Virus record (IMG/VR): IMGVR_UViG_3300032116_000001
Coordinates: 1 to 64,000 of that record
Length of the DNA stretch: 64,000 bases
Reading direction: 5' to 3' (one strand)
Source of the DNA: a virus
Each line of letters begins with the position of its first letter. Position 1 is the stretch's first letter. The notes below the pieces were generated by a model. It saw only the letters and a program-made list of their open reading frames with translations. It was not told the DNA's origin and searched no databases. The translations under genes were made by a program, and so were the position numbers. Shown here piece after piece: positions 8,851 through 17,361 of the stretch.

Positions 8851-9066
8851 ATGCACGGTATTTTGTTGCTTGGTTTTTTAATGATCGGCTTTGTGGTCAT
8901 GGCTTGCGGCGTGACTGGTTGGATGATGGCTGGCGTGTTAAGTGACACTATTTTCAATGAGAAGTCCGAGATTGATTTTCATAAGCGAATGGCTTTGATC
9001 GGTTTTATGATTATGGTGCTTACTGTTCTTATTGACTGGGCAATTGGAGGGTTCCCATGGGCGTGA
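8851..9066 (+). CDS. small membrane protein, two TM segments
   Basis: 71 residues with hydrophobic segments at about 3-28 and 48-66 separated by a charged loop (NEKSEIDFHKRM). AAGGAA lies upstream of the ATG. Its 3' end overlaps the next gene by 10 nt. Likely inner-membrane; role unknown. Confidence 0.7.
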   Translation: MHGILLLGFLMIGFVVMACGVTGWMMAGVLSDTIFNEKSEIDFHKRMALIGFMIMVLTVLIDWAIGGFPWA

Positions 9067-9389
9067 CACTTGAGTGTCGGTATTTGACCGAAGAGCGGAA
9101 GGGAGGATATGTAAATTTCATAAACGACAATTGTTTTATTTTTGCCAAGTTGCCAATTAATGATACTGGGATTGACGCGATTGGTAAAATGATTGTCCTT
9201 GAGGGTGATATCAGTAAGGTTGAAGAAGATCAACTTTTTGATTGGATCACAGGTGATATGGGAAGCCGAAAATATCACGAAGTGAAGTTTGTTGGGTCTT
9301 TTCAGCCAATTATCGAAGTAAAATACGAACCTTTGGAATTAGATCGGGTAAAAGAATATTTAAGTCTTTTGGAGAAAATCAATGGATAA
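9057..9389 (+). CDS. hypothetical protein, tandem paralog 1
   Basis: 110 residues beginning MGVTLECRYL. Paralog of the 9465-9839 product (MSVTLECSFL, KMI, YHEVKF/FREVKV, IIEVKYEPLELDRVKEYLSLL versus TIEVDDEPMHPDKLKKFIKLL). Function unknown. Confidence 0.7.
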   Translation: MGVTLECRYLTEERKGGYVNFINDNCFIFAKLPINDTGIDAIGKMIVLEGDISKVEEDQLFDWITGDMGSRKYHEVKFVGSFQPIIEVKYEPLELDRVKEYLSLLEKING

Positions 9390-9468
9390 TCTTGAAGCCA
9401 TGACAGATTCACAAACGAATATTTGTGATCGGAATTCTTGTTTTCTAACTGGCAGGAGTTTAACATGA
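9382..9468 (+). pseudogene. truncated copy of the 9832-type gene
   Basis: A 28-codon ORF starting MDNLEAMTDSQ overlaps the end of the 9057 gene exactly as the MDKYEHLETMTAEE gene overlaps the end of the second paralog. It then degenerates. Best read as the remnant of a duplicated two-gene unit. Confidence 0.45.
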
Positions 9469-9839
9469 GTGTAACGCTTGAGTGCAGTTTTCTGGATTTT
9501 GGTTATCGTCACCCACTGCGATTCGGTGTGTTGATGCTTGGCGGATATGCAAAATACATCGAGGGCAATTATTTTGTTTTTGTCAAGGTTCCTCCGCACA
9601 TTGGATGTGAATTTGTCGGGAAAATGATTAGTGAGTCGCATTTTCCTGATGATATAAGTAGCATGCGTGATGATGCTTTTCTTCGGTTGTTTAAGAACGA
9701 TGCAGTTAAAGGTGAGTTTCGCGAAGTAAAGGTTACATCATCATCATGGCGTCATCAAACTATCGAAGTTGACGATGAGCCAATGCATCCCGATAAGCTA
9801 AAAAAATTCATAAAATTATTAAAGGAAAGAAATGGATAA
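9465..9839 (+). CDS. hypothetical protein, tandem paralog 2
   Basis: 124 residues. ATG 9465 is preceded by GGCAGGAG, a good ribosome-binding site, and gives the same MxVTLEC start as its paralog at 9057; a frame extension to 9438 is rejected on that basis. Overlaps the next gene by 8 nt. Confidence 0.72.
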   Translation: MSVTLECSFLDFGYRHPLRFGVLMLGGYAKYIEGNYFVFVKVPPHIGCEFVGKMISESHFPDDISSMRDDAFLRLFKNDAVKGEFREVKVTSSSWRHQTIEVDDEPMHPDKLKKFIKLLKERNG

Positions 9840-10212
9840 GTACGAACATCTTGAAACCATGACCGCGGAAGAATTGCGCTTCAGAATCCACTATTTGGAA
9901 TCTGAGGTTGAAATGTTCCGTAGGCTTGGAAGAGACTTGCTTGAGCAGCGATTAAACTATCGTAGCTTAGTCAAGCATGCTATAGAAACGGGCGAATTAG
10001 ATGAACTGGAGCGGGCCTTGTATGAAACTCAGAGAGATGTTTCTGCTGACCCGCATGCTCATAAAGTGCTGCCAAATTCTCAATCGACTGTTTACACAGA
10101 CGAAAAAGTCACAGTTCAATGGGACCCCGCTTGTTTCAATTACATCAAAGTGTATTTGCCCAGTGAGTTTTCAAAAAAGAAAGTTCATGTTCGTGTTCGC
10201 GCTGTAGAATAA
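9832..10212 (+). CDS. hypothetical coiled-coil protein
   Basis: 126 residues; residues 8-65 are predicted helical and coiled-coil-like (TAEELRFRIHYLESEVEMFRRLG), with a beta-rich C-terminal half (KVHVRVRAVE). No family recognised. The stop region runs into the next C4 promoter. Confidence 0.7.
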   Translation: MDKYEHLETMTAEELRFRIHYLESEVEMFRRLGRDLLEQRLNYRSLVKHAIETGELDELERALYETQRDVSADPHAHKVLPNSQSTVYTDEKVTVQWDPACFNYIKVYLPSEFSKKKVHVRVRAVE

Positions 10213-10248
10213 TCCCCTATTTTTTCACTCTGAGTTGATATAAAAGAC

Positions 10249-10581
10249 ATGGAAGAACTTTTGTTTAAGCATTATGACTCTTTGCTCGGGGAAGAAAAGG
10301 CAAAGGAAGCTCGTGCTATGGGCAATACTGAAGAAGCTCGGGGCTGGCTGGCTTCCGCGATTATTCTTAATGTTGAGGCCACGGACATTCACGAAAGTGA
10401 GCATGGGGACCCGAAGCGTCCCGAAAAGCTATTAAGTGCAGCCAAGTTACTGTATGATATAAAAGAATGGCGTCATGCAGAGCGACTTGCTGCTGAAGGC
10501 ATTTCTTTGAATGCAGATAGGGACACGTTGGTATCGCTTCGCTCGTTGATGTTGGCGTGCCAAATTATGCTAGGGGATTAA
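10249..10581 (+). CDS. hypothetical helical (TPR-like) protein
   Basis: 110 residues, all-helical, with a segment AAKLLYDIKEWRHAERLAAE that resembles a TPR hairpin. C4 promoter (TCCCC at about 10213, hexamer TATAAA) just upstream; leaderless start. Confidence 0.65.
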   Translation: MEELLFKHYDSLLGEEKAKEARAMGNTEEARGWLASAIILNVEATDIHESEHGDPKRPEKLLSAAKLLYDIKEWRHAERLAAEGISLNADRDTLVSLRSLMLACQIMLGD

Positions 10582-10585
10582 TCCA

Positions 10586-10927
10586 GTGGAAAAACAAAGA
10601 ATAAAGCACGATCTTGTTCAGATGGAGTGGGGCAATTATTATGGCAGAGAAGTCATCAAGAATGCTTTGAAAATTGTCAATGACCCCGATCAGGCTGCGA
10701 GGAAAGAGGCCTCATGTTGTGTTCGTTGTTATTATGTTACTCAAGTCGGCGGTGCAGCTATGACAACTTGGTATTGTGGCATTTGTGGAGCGAAGGACAT
10801 GCATGGTAGCACCAATACACCTTGTTTGTGCAAGGCGTGTGCGAAAGATAATGGATTGTGTTTTCGCTGCGGAGCGGACATGGAATTAAAGAATCGGAGA
10901 AAACAAAAATGGACGATAACGGACTGA
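10586..10927 (+). CDS. zinc-ribbon protein
   Basis: 113 residues, GTG start 4 nt after the previous stop. Three CxxC-type pairs in the C-terminal 65 residues (CVRC, CGIC, CKAC, CFRC) suggest two zinc-binding sites. Such proteins often bind nucleic acid or partner proteins; nothing more specific can be said. Confidence 0.65.
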   Translation: MEKQRIKHDLVQMEWGNYYGREVIKNALKIVNDPDQAARKEASCCVRCYYVTQVGGAAMTTWYCGICGAKDMHGSTNTPCLCKACAKDNGLCFRCGADMELKNRRKQKWTITD

Positions 10928-11172
10928 CATTAAAGTTTTTTACAGTCGGGCGGTTTTCCAAAGCTGCTTGGAATGAAATGGCAACTAAGTTTTTTGACCC
11001 TGGGGTTCAAACTACTATCCCGTCTTACACTCGCGCTGAGGCTTTGCGAACGAAAAAAAGAATGGCTAACAAGAAGATCAACATCATCAATGGTGATGGT
11101 GAAGTAGTTGAGTCTGTCAACTTATACGATCACGTTGTCGTCAGGAATGCCAAGGGTAAGATCGTAGGCTAA
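10909..11172 (+). CDS. hypothetical protein
   Basis: 87 residues; ATG 10909 follows CGGAGA at good spacing and overlaps the end of the zinc-ribbon gene. Basic middle region (RTKKRMANKKINI). No family recognised. Confidence 0.68.
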   Translation: MDDNGLTLKFFTVGRFSKAAWNEMATKFFDPGVQTTIPSYTRAEALRTKKRMANKKINIINGDGEVVESVNLYDHVVVRNAKGKIVG

Positions 11173-11173
11173 G

Positions 11174-11217
11174 CCACTAAAAAATCCCCTATAAAATCGT
11201 GGGGATTTTCCTATATA
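11174..11217 (+). promoter_or_regulatory. C4 promoter that also folds as a terminator
   Basis: AAAATCCCC pairs with GGGGATTTT inside the 22-nt spacer before TATATAA. The same DNA can thus end the upstream transcript and start the 11222 gene. Confidence 0.7.
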
Positions 11218-11221
11218 AATT

Positions 11222-11485
11222 ATGATTGTTCATCAGAGTTCTTATCGGGGGTGGGACATCGAGATTCGTGAAGTTGATGGTGGGTTTACTGCTGTTTTCT
11301 CGAACGAGTTTGTTGAGAGTTCTTTCCCCGAAGGTGTTCAAAGTGTCAGTATTGAAGACTGCGTTCGGAAGGCACAGCGTTGCATTGATGTGAACGACTA
11401 TCACGAGCCTCAGTATCGTTCTGCTTCTTATCGCGACGTTGAGCCTCCTGATATTGATGATTGGTTGATAGGTAAAGAAAAATGA
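11222..11485 (+). CDS. hypothetical protein
   Basis: 87 residues (RGWDIEIREVDGGFTAVFSNEF), beta-rich then acidic. Leaderless from a C4 promoter. Overlaps the next ATG (ATGA). Confidence 0.68.
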   Translation: MIVHQSSYRGWDIEIREVDGGFTAVFSNEFVESSFPEGVQSVSIEDCVRKAQRCIDVNDYHEPQYRSASYRDVEPPDIDDWLIGKEK

Positions 11486-11904
11486 AATGGTTTCCTCGAT
11501 TTGCATGGCTGAAGAAGAATGGATTCACTTACAGGCAGGTCGAGGAATTTTCTATTCCTTTGATTGATGATTGTGTGGCGAAATTGTGTGCAGCTACGGG
11601 CACTCCGATTGTCATCAGTAGTGTTTTACTGGGCGGTAAGTTAAGTGTTCGTGGCCGCTTGATTCGTCAAGTTAGGGTTGATGCTCGCGAGATTGATGGC
11701 TTTGATCGAGATACTCTGCCTCAGAGCGCGATCAAGTATTTCGATCAGTACGTGAATAGTGCTTCACAATCGGAGTTGCGTTACTCTGGCGAGTTTAATT
11801 GGGCTTTAATTGATTTGGATAATCGGACTGTTCAGCATATTCTTGGGCAATATGCTGAACATCTTCGCGTCCTTCATCCTGGTTGCGAGTTTATTGTAAT
11901 TTAA
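11482..11904 (+). CDS. hypothetical protein, related to the C-terminal half of the 21692 product
   Basis: 140 residues. The segment SELRYSGEFNWALIDLDNRT followed by a helical tail matches DEIRYSGDYNWSLLGKDYKE in the 21692 protein, so these share a domain of unknown function. Ends convergently, overlapping the minus-strand gene by 14 nt. Confidence 0.7.
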   Translation: MKWFPRFAWLKKNGFTYRQVEEFSIPLIDDCVAKLCAATGTPIVISSVLLGGKLSVRGRLIRQVRVDAREIDGFDRDTLPQSAIKYFDQYVNSASQSELRYSGEFNWALIDLDNRTVQHILGQYAEHLRVLHPGCEFIVI

Positions 11905-12259
11905 CCGCGAGTCCTTGTTCAACTTCTTTTACATATCTATCAAAGAAGTTGGCTGTGATTCTTTTCATAATCGCAGGAGTGATTTCTTGTCCATGTGCCA
12001 CTGCGTTATAAATCTCTGGCAATTCATTGAAATCCTTTTCATACATACTTGGCATAACCATATCTTCCGCTGTCGCTGATTGAATAATATTCACAATAAT
12101 GATTGGGTTTCTTTCTATTTCGTCGATCAGAAAGCGATAAGCATGCTTTTTGATATGATATAGAACTTGAATATAGTCATCTTCCTGGATGTTGTCTGTG
12201 GAGAGGTCACAAATGGTTCCCCCGATCAATTTAACCAAAACTTCGCTCATTTGCTGCAT
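11891..12259 (-). CDS. hypothetical helical protein
   Basis: About 122 residues, starting at ATG 12259 (MQQMSEVLVKLIGG); ATGs at 12265 and 12250 are alternatives. A minus-strand C4 promoter (TCCCC, 22 nt, TACATA) lies immediately upstream. All-helical and acidic; no family recognised. An isolated minus gene between plus-strand genes. Confidence 0.6.
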   Translation of the reverse strand: MQQMSEVLVKLIGGTICDLSTDNIQEDDYIQVLYHIKKHAYRFLIDEIERNPIIIVNIIQSATAEDMVMPSMYEKDFNELPEIYNAVAHGQEITPAIMKRITANFFDRYVKEVEQGLAVKLQ

Positions 12260-12337
12260 TTGCATTATGTATTTGTTTGTGACAGGAAAAATAGGGGATT
12301 TTTTGGAATACATAGTGGAGAGGACAGGAGAAGAACA

Positions 12338-13057
12338 ATGGCTCTTACAACTGCAAGTACATTTCAACCTATCGCTGAGGCCATTGGCGCAGCTGATCAC
12401 AACATACAGAGCACTTTAGACTTGGGTTCTGCCAGCAGCGCGGCGTCTAAGATTACAGATGCTCGCGAAGCGATTGGGGCTGAATCCCTTTTGGCAGCCG
12501 TGGCTGACTTTGACGACATGAACACTTATGAGACGTCGATGCGCACATTGGAAAAGGACTTGGTTACACGTGTTCAACCAGCCGTGGCTGCTGCGATCAC
12601 AGCGACACAAGTCTATTTCCTTGCGGAAACGGGCGCAAATTTTAGAGATTATTTTAATGCAACTACTAGTGGGAAAACATTTACATTTAACACGGACTTC
12701 AATCGATTCCGCACTGCCTGGCGCAGAGTAAGAAATGAAGAGTTAATCGTTCCCATTGGTAGTGTTACTCGATCTGCTGGTGTTTGGCCGACGTCCTTGA
12801 CCACCGAGCAAACATTCTCTTTGCCCAGTTTGCTTGAAGTTCGTGCTGGTAGTTTGATCGGGGCTGCTGCGATCACTCTGAATTTGACTTGTGTGCGTGC
12901 TGATGGGACAAATGATCTGATCGTTTTGAGCATCCCTGCCGCTACGCCCGATGGAACTCGCTTTTCTATTGGTGGGACGCAGAAATACACGAGTGTTACA
13001 ACGGTCACTGCAACTGGTGGCACGAACGCTGATGTGCTCGAAGTCTGGATTCGTTAA
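12338..13057 (+). CDS. probable virion-associated or structural protein
   Basis: 239 residues, rich in Ala, Thr, Ser and Gly, with a helical N-terminal half (AIGAADHNIQSTLDLGSASS) and a beta-rich C-terminal domain (SLIGAAAITLNLTC, KYTSVTTVTATGG). Composition resembles phage structural proteins but no family is recognised. Strong ribosome-binding site AGGAGAAGAACA before ATG 12338 and no C4 promoter, which suggests different (perhaps late) regulation. Confidence 0.7.
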   Translation: MALTTASTFQPIAEAIGAADHNIQSTLDLGSASSAASKITDAREAIGAESLLAAVADFDDMNTYETSMRTLEKDLVTRVQPAVAAAITATQVYFLAETGANFRDYFNATTSGKTFTFNTDFNRFRTAWRRVRNEELIVPIGSVTRSAGVWPTSLTTEQTFSLPSLLEVRAGSLIGAAAITLNLTCVRADGTNDLIVLSIPAATPDGTRFSIGGTQKYTSVTTVTATGGTNADVLEVWIR

Positions 13058-13084
13058 TTTTCTTGATCATGAGTCGATAGCAGA

Positions 13085-13111
13085 AGGGCGGAGATTTTCT
13101 CCGTCCTTTTT
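13085..13111 (+). terminator. intrinsic terminator
   Basis: GGCGGAGA / TCTCCGTCC stem with TTTT loop and T-run after the 12338 gene. Confidence 0.8.
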
Positions 13112-13153
13112 AATTTTCCCCTATTTTTCTAGGCTTTATTTGATATATAAAAC

Positions 13154-13429
13154 ATGAACGAAGTTTCAGAAAATCAAATTATCGTAGATTGTTATGTTTA
13201 TGAACAGGACCCTAATATGTGGTGTGTTCAGGGGCATCTGGTGACTGGAGGATTGTCTATGATGTTTACGGATGGTCTTGTAGACTGCACTGAGCATTTT
13301 GACGTGTATGTTGACCATTTGCGCACAATGGCCGAAAGCCTTGGAATCCCTTTTGTTCTTGAAAAAGATGCCGTAGAGATTCGGCAAGAACTGGAAGAAG
13401 AAGAAATGGGAGAAGAAAATCATGATTAA
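13154..13429 (+). CDS. hypothetical protein
   Basis: 91 residues with an acidic, Glu-rich tail (ELEEEEMGEENHD). C4 promoter with hexamer directly upstream, leaderless. Overlaps the next gene by 8 nt. Confidence 0.7.
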   Translation: MNEVSENQIIVDCYVYEQDPNMWCVQGHLVTGGLSMMFTDGLVDCTEHFDVYVDHLRTMAESLGIPFVLEKDAVEIRQELEEEEMGEENHD

Positions 13430-13619
13430 GGTCGGGCAAGTTGTTTACAACCGTGACAAATCTGAGGTTGGTGTTACCACTGGTTCTGGTCGTCGTTGTC
13501 AATCAAGTGGATGTTCTGGGTTTTGGATTATGGTTCGGTGGGATGATGGGAAAGTCACATGGCCTTGTCTAAAAGGAATGAAATTTGACCCTGATGCGAA
13601 CTCTTGGCAAATTCTGTAA
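13422..13619 (+). CDS. small SH3-like hypothetical protein
   Basis: 65 residues: KVGQVVYNRDKSEVGVTTG then FWIMVRWDDGKVTWPCLKGM, the pattern of a small beta-barrel. Coupled to the upstream gene by overlap. Confidence 0.62.
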   Translation: MIKVGQVVYNRDKSEVGVTTGSGRRCQSSGCSGFWIMVRWDDGKVTWPCLKGMKFDPDANSWQIL

Positions 13620-13660
13620 AAAATCCCCTTTCTTCTTGATTGTGATCGGATATATAAAGT

Positions 13661-13816
13661 ATGCGATTTAAGATTATTGATTTCAAGCCGTACTTCATTT
13701 TCGATGATGAAGATGAAGCCTATGGTTTTTACAATCGGATTCCCCGTTCTTTGCGGCGATTCTTCTTCTTTCAGTGTGTGGGCGGATATTACAACGCGGT
13801 GACGCTTCGCTACTAA
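13661..13816 (+). CDS. very small hypothetical protein
   Basis: 51 residues, basic and aromatic (RIPRSLRRFFFFQCVGGYY). Leaderless start 5 nt after a TATATA hexamer of a C4 promoter; this placement is the main reason to believe it. Confidence 0.6.
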   Translation: MRFKIIDFKPYFIFDDEDEAYGFYNRIPRSLRRFFFFQCVGGYYNAVTLRY

Positions 13817-13822
13817 GAAAAT

Positions 13823-14434
13823 ATGACTTACATTGTTAAGCCTTTGTGGGAAATCATGGTCCCCTATGTTATGGGCGATCATGATGGAACAAATCCTGAT
13901 TTACCGAAAAGAAATCGCAACATTCCCGTTCCCTATCATCAAGAATGGGATGAGTTTGTTCGCAATGTGACAGGCGGCTTAACGATTCATCGCGCTGCTC
14001 GTGGTCAGTGGGAAGATCGTGACGGAAAACTTTACAAGGAAATTATGATTCCTGTGCGGATTGCTTGCACACAAGAGCAGATCGCGGAAATCGCGGAATT
14101 TACAATTCAGCATTACAAGCAGAAGGCAGTTTTCGTTACCCTTGTTAGCGAAAAGACTCTGATCTTTTATGCCGATGGTGAAGCTCCTGAGCCAGACCCC
14201 AACACTATCGTTGCCGTGGCGTTTTACTGGGATGACTTGGAAGATATTGGTGGTTGGTGCTCCGATCTCAGTAAGGAAAGCCTCGATTATGAACGCAAAG
14301 AGTCCCCTGGCTTACGCTTCAAGCCCATCTATGCCAGCGATAAAGGACGATGGGAAAACGACATGGAAGATTGGACGTCAGATTGGATAAATGAGCTTTG
14401 CTCTCGTCCTTTTGTATTTGATAAAAATGATTAA
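13823..14434 (+). CDS. conserved hypothetical protein
   Basis: 203 residues. The middle segment WDEFVRNVTGGLTIHRAARG with EIMIPVRIACT and a later QKAVFVTLVSE is a pattern I have seen in uncharacterised phage and bacterial proteins; no function known. Starts 6 nt after the 13661 gene and overlaps the next one. Confidence 0.7.
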   Translation: MTYIVKPLWEIMVPYVMGDHDGTNPDLPKRNRNIPVPYHQEWDEFVRNVTGGLTIHRAARGQWEDRDGKLYKEIMIPVRIACTQEQIAEIAEFTIQHYKQKAVFVTLVSEKTLIFYADGEAPEPDPNTIVAVAFYWDDLEDIGGWCSDLSKESLDYERKESPGLRFKPIYASDKGRWENDMEDWTSDWINELCSRPFVFDKND

Positions 14435-14909
14435 GCCTCAGAAACCAAGTGCCCGATTAGGATGGATAGCGCCGAATGGTGATTGGTATCCATGCGCTTA
14501 TACTGCTCATCGACATTTAGCCTCGATCATTGGGCAGAATCTATTCCCAGACACATACTTTCATGACGAACTTCTTTTAGAGCAAAATGGATGGGTTTCT
14601 GTTCGATCTGGTGGCATGATTAGTAATGGCAAAATGATCACGCCCGATCAGATGAATACATTAAGGCTAATCGTGGAAGAATTTGAATACATGGAAAGTG
14701 AAAATCCTAATATAAGTTGGGATGAAGAACTCTGTCGTAATCCAGAACTATATTTTCGCGTCCGCTGTTTCACTATGCCAACAGAAGGCATGAAGGCCAG
14801 CTTTGCCAAAACACTACGATCACGATTTGATTACTTATCGGGGAATGATCATTCCTTGGTTGAAGAATCAAGATTGTCACGAAGAAATAACGTTCATCCA
14901 GGGGATTAA
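14427..14909 (+). CDS. hypothetical protein
   Basis: 160 residues starting MIKPQKPSARLGWIAPNGDW. ATG 14427 lies 8 nt inside the previous gene; the longer frame from 14391 would overlap more and lacks a start context. No family recognised. Confidence 0.68.
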   Translation: MIKPQKPSARLGWIAPNGDWYPCAYTAHRHLASIIGQNLFPDTYFHDELLLEQNGWVSVRSGGMISNGKMITPDQMNTLRLIVEEFEYMESENPNISWDEELCRNPELYFRVRCFTMPTEGMKASFAKTLRSRFDYLSGNDHSLVEESRLSRRNNVHPGD

Positions 14910-14950
14910 AATATCCCCTTTCTTTTTGATTGTGATCGGATATATAAACC

Positions 14951-15310
14951 ATGGACTACAAGATCGAATTAAATGAATATTCTGGAATGCTTGTGGGGAA
15001 TAGATGGTACGAGATTGACATCTTCTATTTAAGCGGCGGATGTTTCGTAGTTGCCATTAACTTTTTGGGATTTTATTCAAAAGGAACAAAATTGTCTCAG
15101 CACGGCAAAAAAGAAGTTGTTAAGAAGGCTTGTGGCTCGGTCAATGATGTGAAAGATTTTGTTTTGGCACATTTTGAAATGGAACAATCCACACATGGTG
15201 GTGATGTTGAATTCACTGGGGCGATGATTGATAATGAAGTCCTGACCAAAAGCAAAATCCTTGGTTTTTCGCGGCGCGAAATTGTTATCCCTTCTGCGAG
15301 CTGCTGTTAA
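14951..15310 (+). CDS. hypothetical protein
   Basis: 119 residues, alternating beta strands (YEIDIFYLSGGCFVVAINFLG). C4 promoter ends 4 nt before the ATG. Its stop overlaps the convergent endolysin gene by 4 nt. Confidence 0.68.
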   Translation: MDYKIELNEYSGMLVGNRWYEIDIFYLSGGCFVVAINFLGFYSKGTKLSQHGKKEVVKKACGSVNDVKDFVLAHFEMEQSTHGGDVEFTGAMIDNEVLTKSKILGFSRREIVIPSASCC

Positions 15311-16233
15311 CTTTTTTGATTATCATCATTAGGGTTGGGATCGGGGAAGTTTTCTTGATCTTGAACAAAGTCTCTCAAATCTTCGGTTCGATTAAACCAT
15401 CCTGGGTTTGCTTTGGCATGAGGTCTCGTCTTCAAATAGGCCTCTCGAAGATTCGTGATTTTAATTGCCAGCTCTTGGTCTTTTTCAGGTGTACTTGCGT
15501 ATTCCCACGTAAGTTTCATCGTTGCAGGCCCAAGAACGCCTGTTTGTGGAGCCCCGACAATTCTTTGAAGCAGCCTTATAGCCCTTGTTGTTCCCCCATG
15601 ATATCCCCAGTCGGCGAGGGCCACAGCAGTTCTTTCAGGAAGTTCATTTCCTCGAATGGGGTTCCAATACATCTTTTCCATAATTTTATGGGCTTCATTC
15701 GGGGTCATTTTTCTCACGCTTTGTCTTGGTAAATCCATCGAATCTCGCCATTGATTGTATGTGTTTTGTGTGACGCCCATGTTTGTGGCCCCGCCTGGGT
15801 CAGCGGATTTCTTTCTGTGGACAAATCCGCCTTCTGCTGGCAGCGTGAATTGTTTGAATTTTTTCAGATCGCCACGATTTGGTTTAACTTGTTTTGCTGG
15901 AGCTGGTTTAGTTGCTTGTTGTGGTGCAATAGGCTTGGATGTCTCTTTTCTGATCGGTTCTGGTGCTTTGGCTGCTGGCTGAACAAATTCTGTCGTGATC
16001 TTAACTGGTTCTCGATTTGAATCATAAGCGGGCGTCATTAATGCTTGGCCTGCAAGCATTGCTGGCACGCCGTACATCAGCGCTTTTGCAAATGGGTTTG
16101 TTCGTTTTTTTCTTGATTGAGCAAGTTTAACTGCGATGTCGTCAAGATAGTCAGCCTCTGTATAATGCCCGATATTATCAAGATGGCTGGCTATTCTATT
16201 CAGCTCTCCGATCATAGCAGTAACGTCTCTCAT
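15307..16233 (-). CDS. GH108 endolysin (N-acetylmuramidase) with N-terminal EAD motif and TM segment
   Basis: 308 residues from ATG 16233, which has GGAG upstream; the longer frame would translate the neighbouring promoter. Order: a helical hairpin near residue 10 (IASHLDNIGHYTEADYLDDI), a hydrophobic segment around 45-60 (AKALMYGVPAMLAGQALM), a Pro/Ala/Lys linker, then a GH108 domain beginning AEGGFVHRKKSADPGGATNM, with the Glu of EGG as the expected catalytic acid, and a C-terminal peptidoglycan-binding-type region. Cleaves peptidoglycan for lysis. No C4 promoter, suggesting late expression. Confidence 0.87.
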   Translation of the reverse strand: MRDVTAMIGELNRIASHLDNIGHYTEADYLDDIAVKLAQSRKKRTNPFAKALMYGVPAMLAGQALMTPAYDSNREPVKITTEFVQPAAKAPEPIRKETSKPIAPQQATKPAPAKQVKPNRGDLKKFKQFTLPAEGGFVHRKKSADPGGATNMGVTQNTYNQWRDSMDLPRQSVRKMTPNEAHKIMEKMYWNPIRGNELPERTAVALADWGYHGGTTRAIRLLQRIVGAPQTGVLGPATMKLTWEYASTPEKDQELAIKITNLREAYLKTRPHAKANPGWFNRTEDLRDFVQDQENFPDPNPNDDNQKS

Positions 16234-16345
16234 ATTGGGCAATCTCCAGAACTTATATTTGGCGAAAATTCTGGCTCTCACCTTTGAGGCTAGACGACAT
16301 TTGAAAAATCCCTTATTTTCGAGGTTCTGATCGGATATATGAGCT

Positions 16346-16519
16346 ATGGACATTTTGCGTTCGCCTATGACTCTCAAACAAATCATTTCCATGTCTGAGA
16401 ATGATGAAAATGGCTACGTTCATGGAATTGTGCCCTTTTCGCTTGATGAAATCATGAACAACGATTTCGAGGGTATGATGGATTTGTTTTCGGAAAGACT
16501 CACTGCCACTGATCTTTAA
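16346..16519 (+). CDS. very small hypothetical protein
   Basis: 57 residues (MTLKQIISMSENDENGYVHG), acidic. Leaderless from a C4 promoter at about 16300-16340 whose hexamer reads TATATG. Stop overlaps the next ATG. Confidence 0.6.
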   Translation: MDILRSPMTLKQIISMSENDENGYVHGIVPFSLDEIMNNDFEGMMDLFSERLTATDL

Positions 16520-16794
16520 TGGATATTCATTACGAGGCTGTTGGCTTTGCTAATGGAATGATCTTGATTAAAGTTACTGGCGACCCTGAAACGATCATTG
16601 AGGGTGAATTTGGTCTAAAGGATGAGTTTCCCTACAATCTTCAACCTGGCGACGAGGTTACTTGGAACGACCCCGATGATGGCCTTTGCAGTGTCACAGG
16701 TATTATTTCTGAGATTGAGTGGAATGGCGACTCTGCAACAATCATGTTTACCTCTGGTCAAGAGATTGAAGTATTGGCAGGAGAGCTTTCGTGA
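16519..16794 (+). CDS. hypothetical protein
   Basis: 91 residues, beta-rich (PGDEVTWNDPDDGLCSVTGIIS), possibly a small barrel. Coupled to both neighbours by 1-4 nt overlaps. Confidence 0.65.
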   Translation: MDIHYEAVGFANGMILIKVTGDPETIIEGEFGLKDEFPYNLQPGDEVTWNDPDDGLCSVTGIISEIEWNGDSATIMFTSGQEIEVLAGELS

Positions 16795-17321
16795 AGATTA
16801 CTAAGTTTGCAGACATTCCTCAATACACCCGAGGGGCAAATTACGCAGTTAATGTTCCCTGGAGCCACTTGGAACGTGCGCTTGAAGCTTACAATGAGGG
16901 ATGCACTAATCTTTATCTGGACCCTGATTTCCAACGCGGTCATGTCTGGTCACTTGATAAGAAGATTGCTTATGTTACATACATTCTTCGCGGTGGTCAA
17001 GGCAGTCGTGAAATTAAGTTCAATCATCCTAATTGGTCAAATAGTGTCAAAGGAGATATGGTTCTTGTTGACGGTAAACAAAGACTTGAGGCTGTTCGTG
17101 GATTTCTTAGAGATGAATTCCCAATTTATGGTAGCTTGTTCAGTGAATTTACTGATGAATTGCGAATCATGCGATGCGATTTTGTTTTCCAAGTGAATGA
17201 TTTGAAAACCAGAGAGGAAGTTTTACAATGGTATCTTGACTTGAATAGCGGTGGTGTTGTTCACACCGAAGAAGAGCTTAATCGAGTCAGAGAAATGCTT
17301 GAAAAGGAAAAGGGGAATTAA
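16791..17321 (+). CDS. DUF262 (ParB/Srx-like nuclease fold) protein
   Basis: 176 residues, GTG start overlapping the previous gene. Shows DUF262 landmarks: LDPDFQRGHVWS (QR-W), VLVDGKQRLEAV (the DGQQR motif) and WYLDLNSGGVVHT (the FxxxNxxG motif). Family members include the GmrS part of GmrSD modification-dependent endonucleases and use NTP. Here only this one domain is present, so a regulatory or interference role is possible but unproven. Confidence 0.75.
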   Translation: MKITKFADIPQYTRGANYAVNVPWSHLERALEAYNEGCTNLYLDPDFQRGHVWSLDKKIAYVTYILRGGQGSREIKFNHPNWSNSVKGDMVLVDGKQRLEAVRGFLRDEFPIYGSLFSEFTDELRIMRCDFVFQVNDLKTREEVLQWYLDLNSGGVVHTEEELNRVREMLEKEKGN

Positions 17322-17361
17322 AAAATCCCCTTTTTCAGAATAATGATCGGATATAAGAAGC

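Noticed and set aside
15316-15732. plus-strand ORF over the endolysin
   Set aside because: Antisense shadow of the GH108 gene; Cys- and Arg-rich random-like composition.
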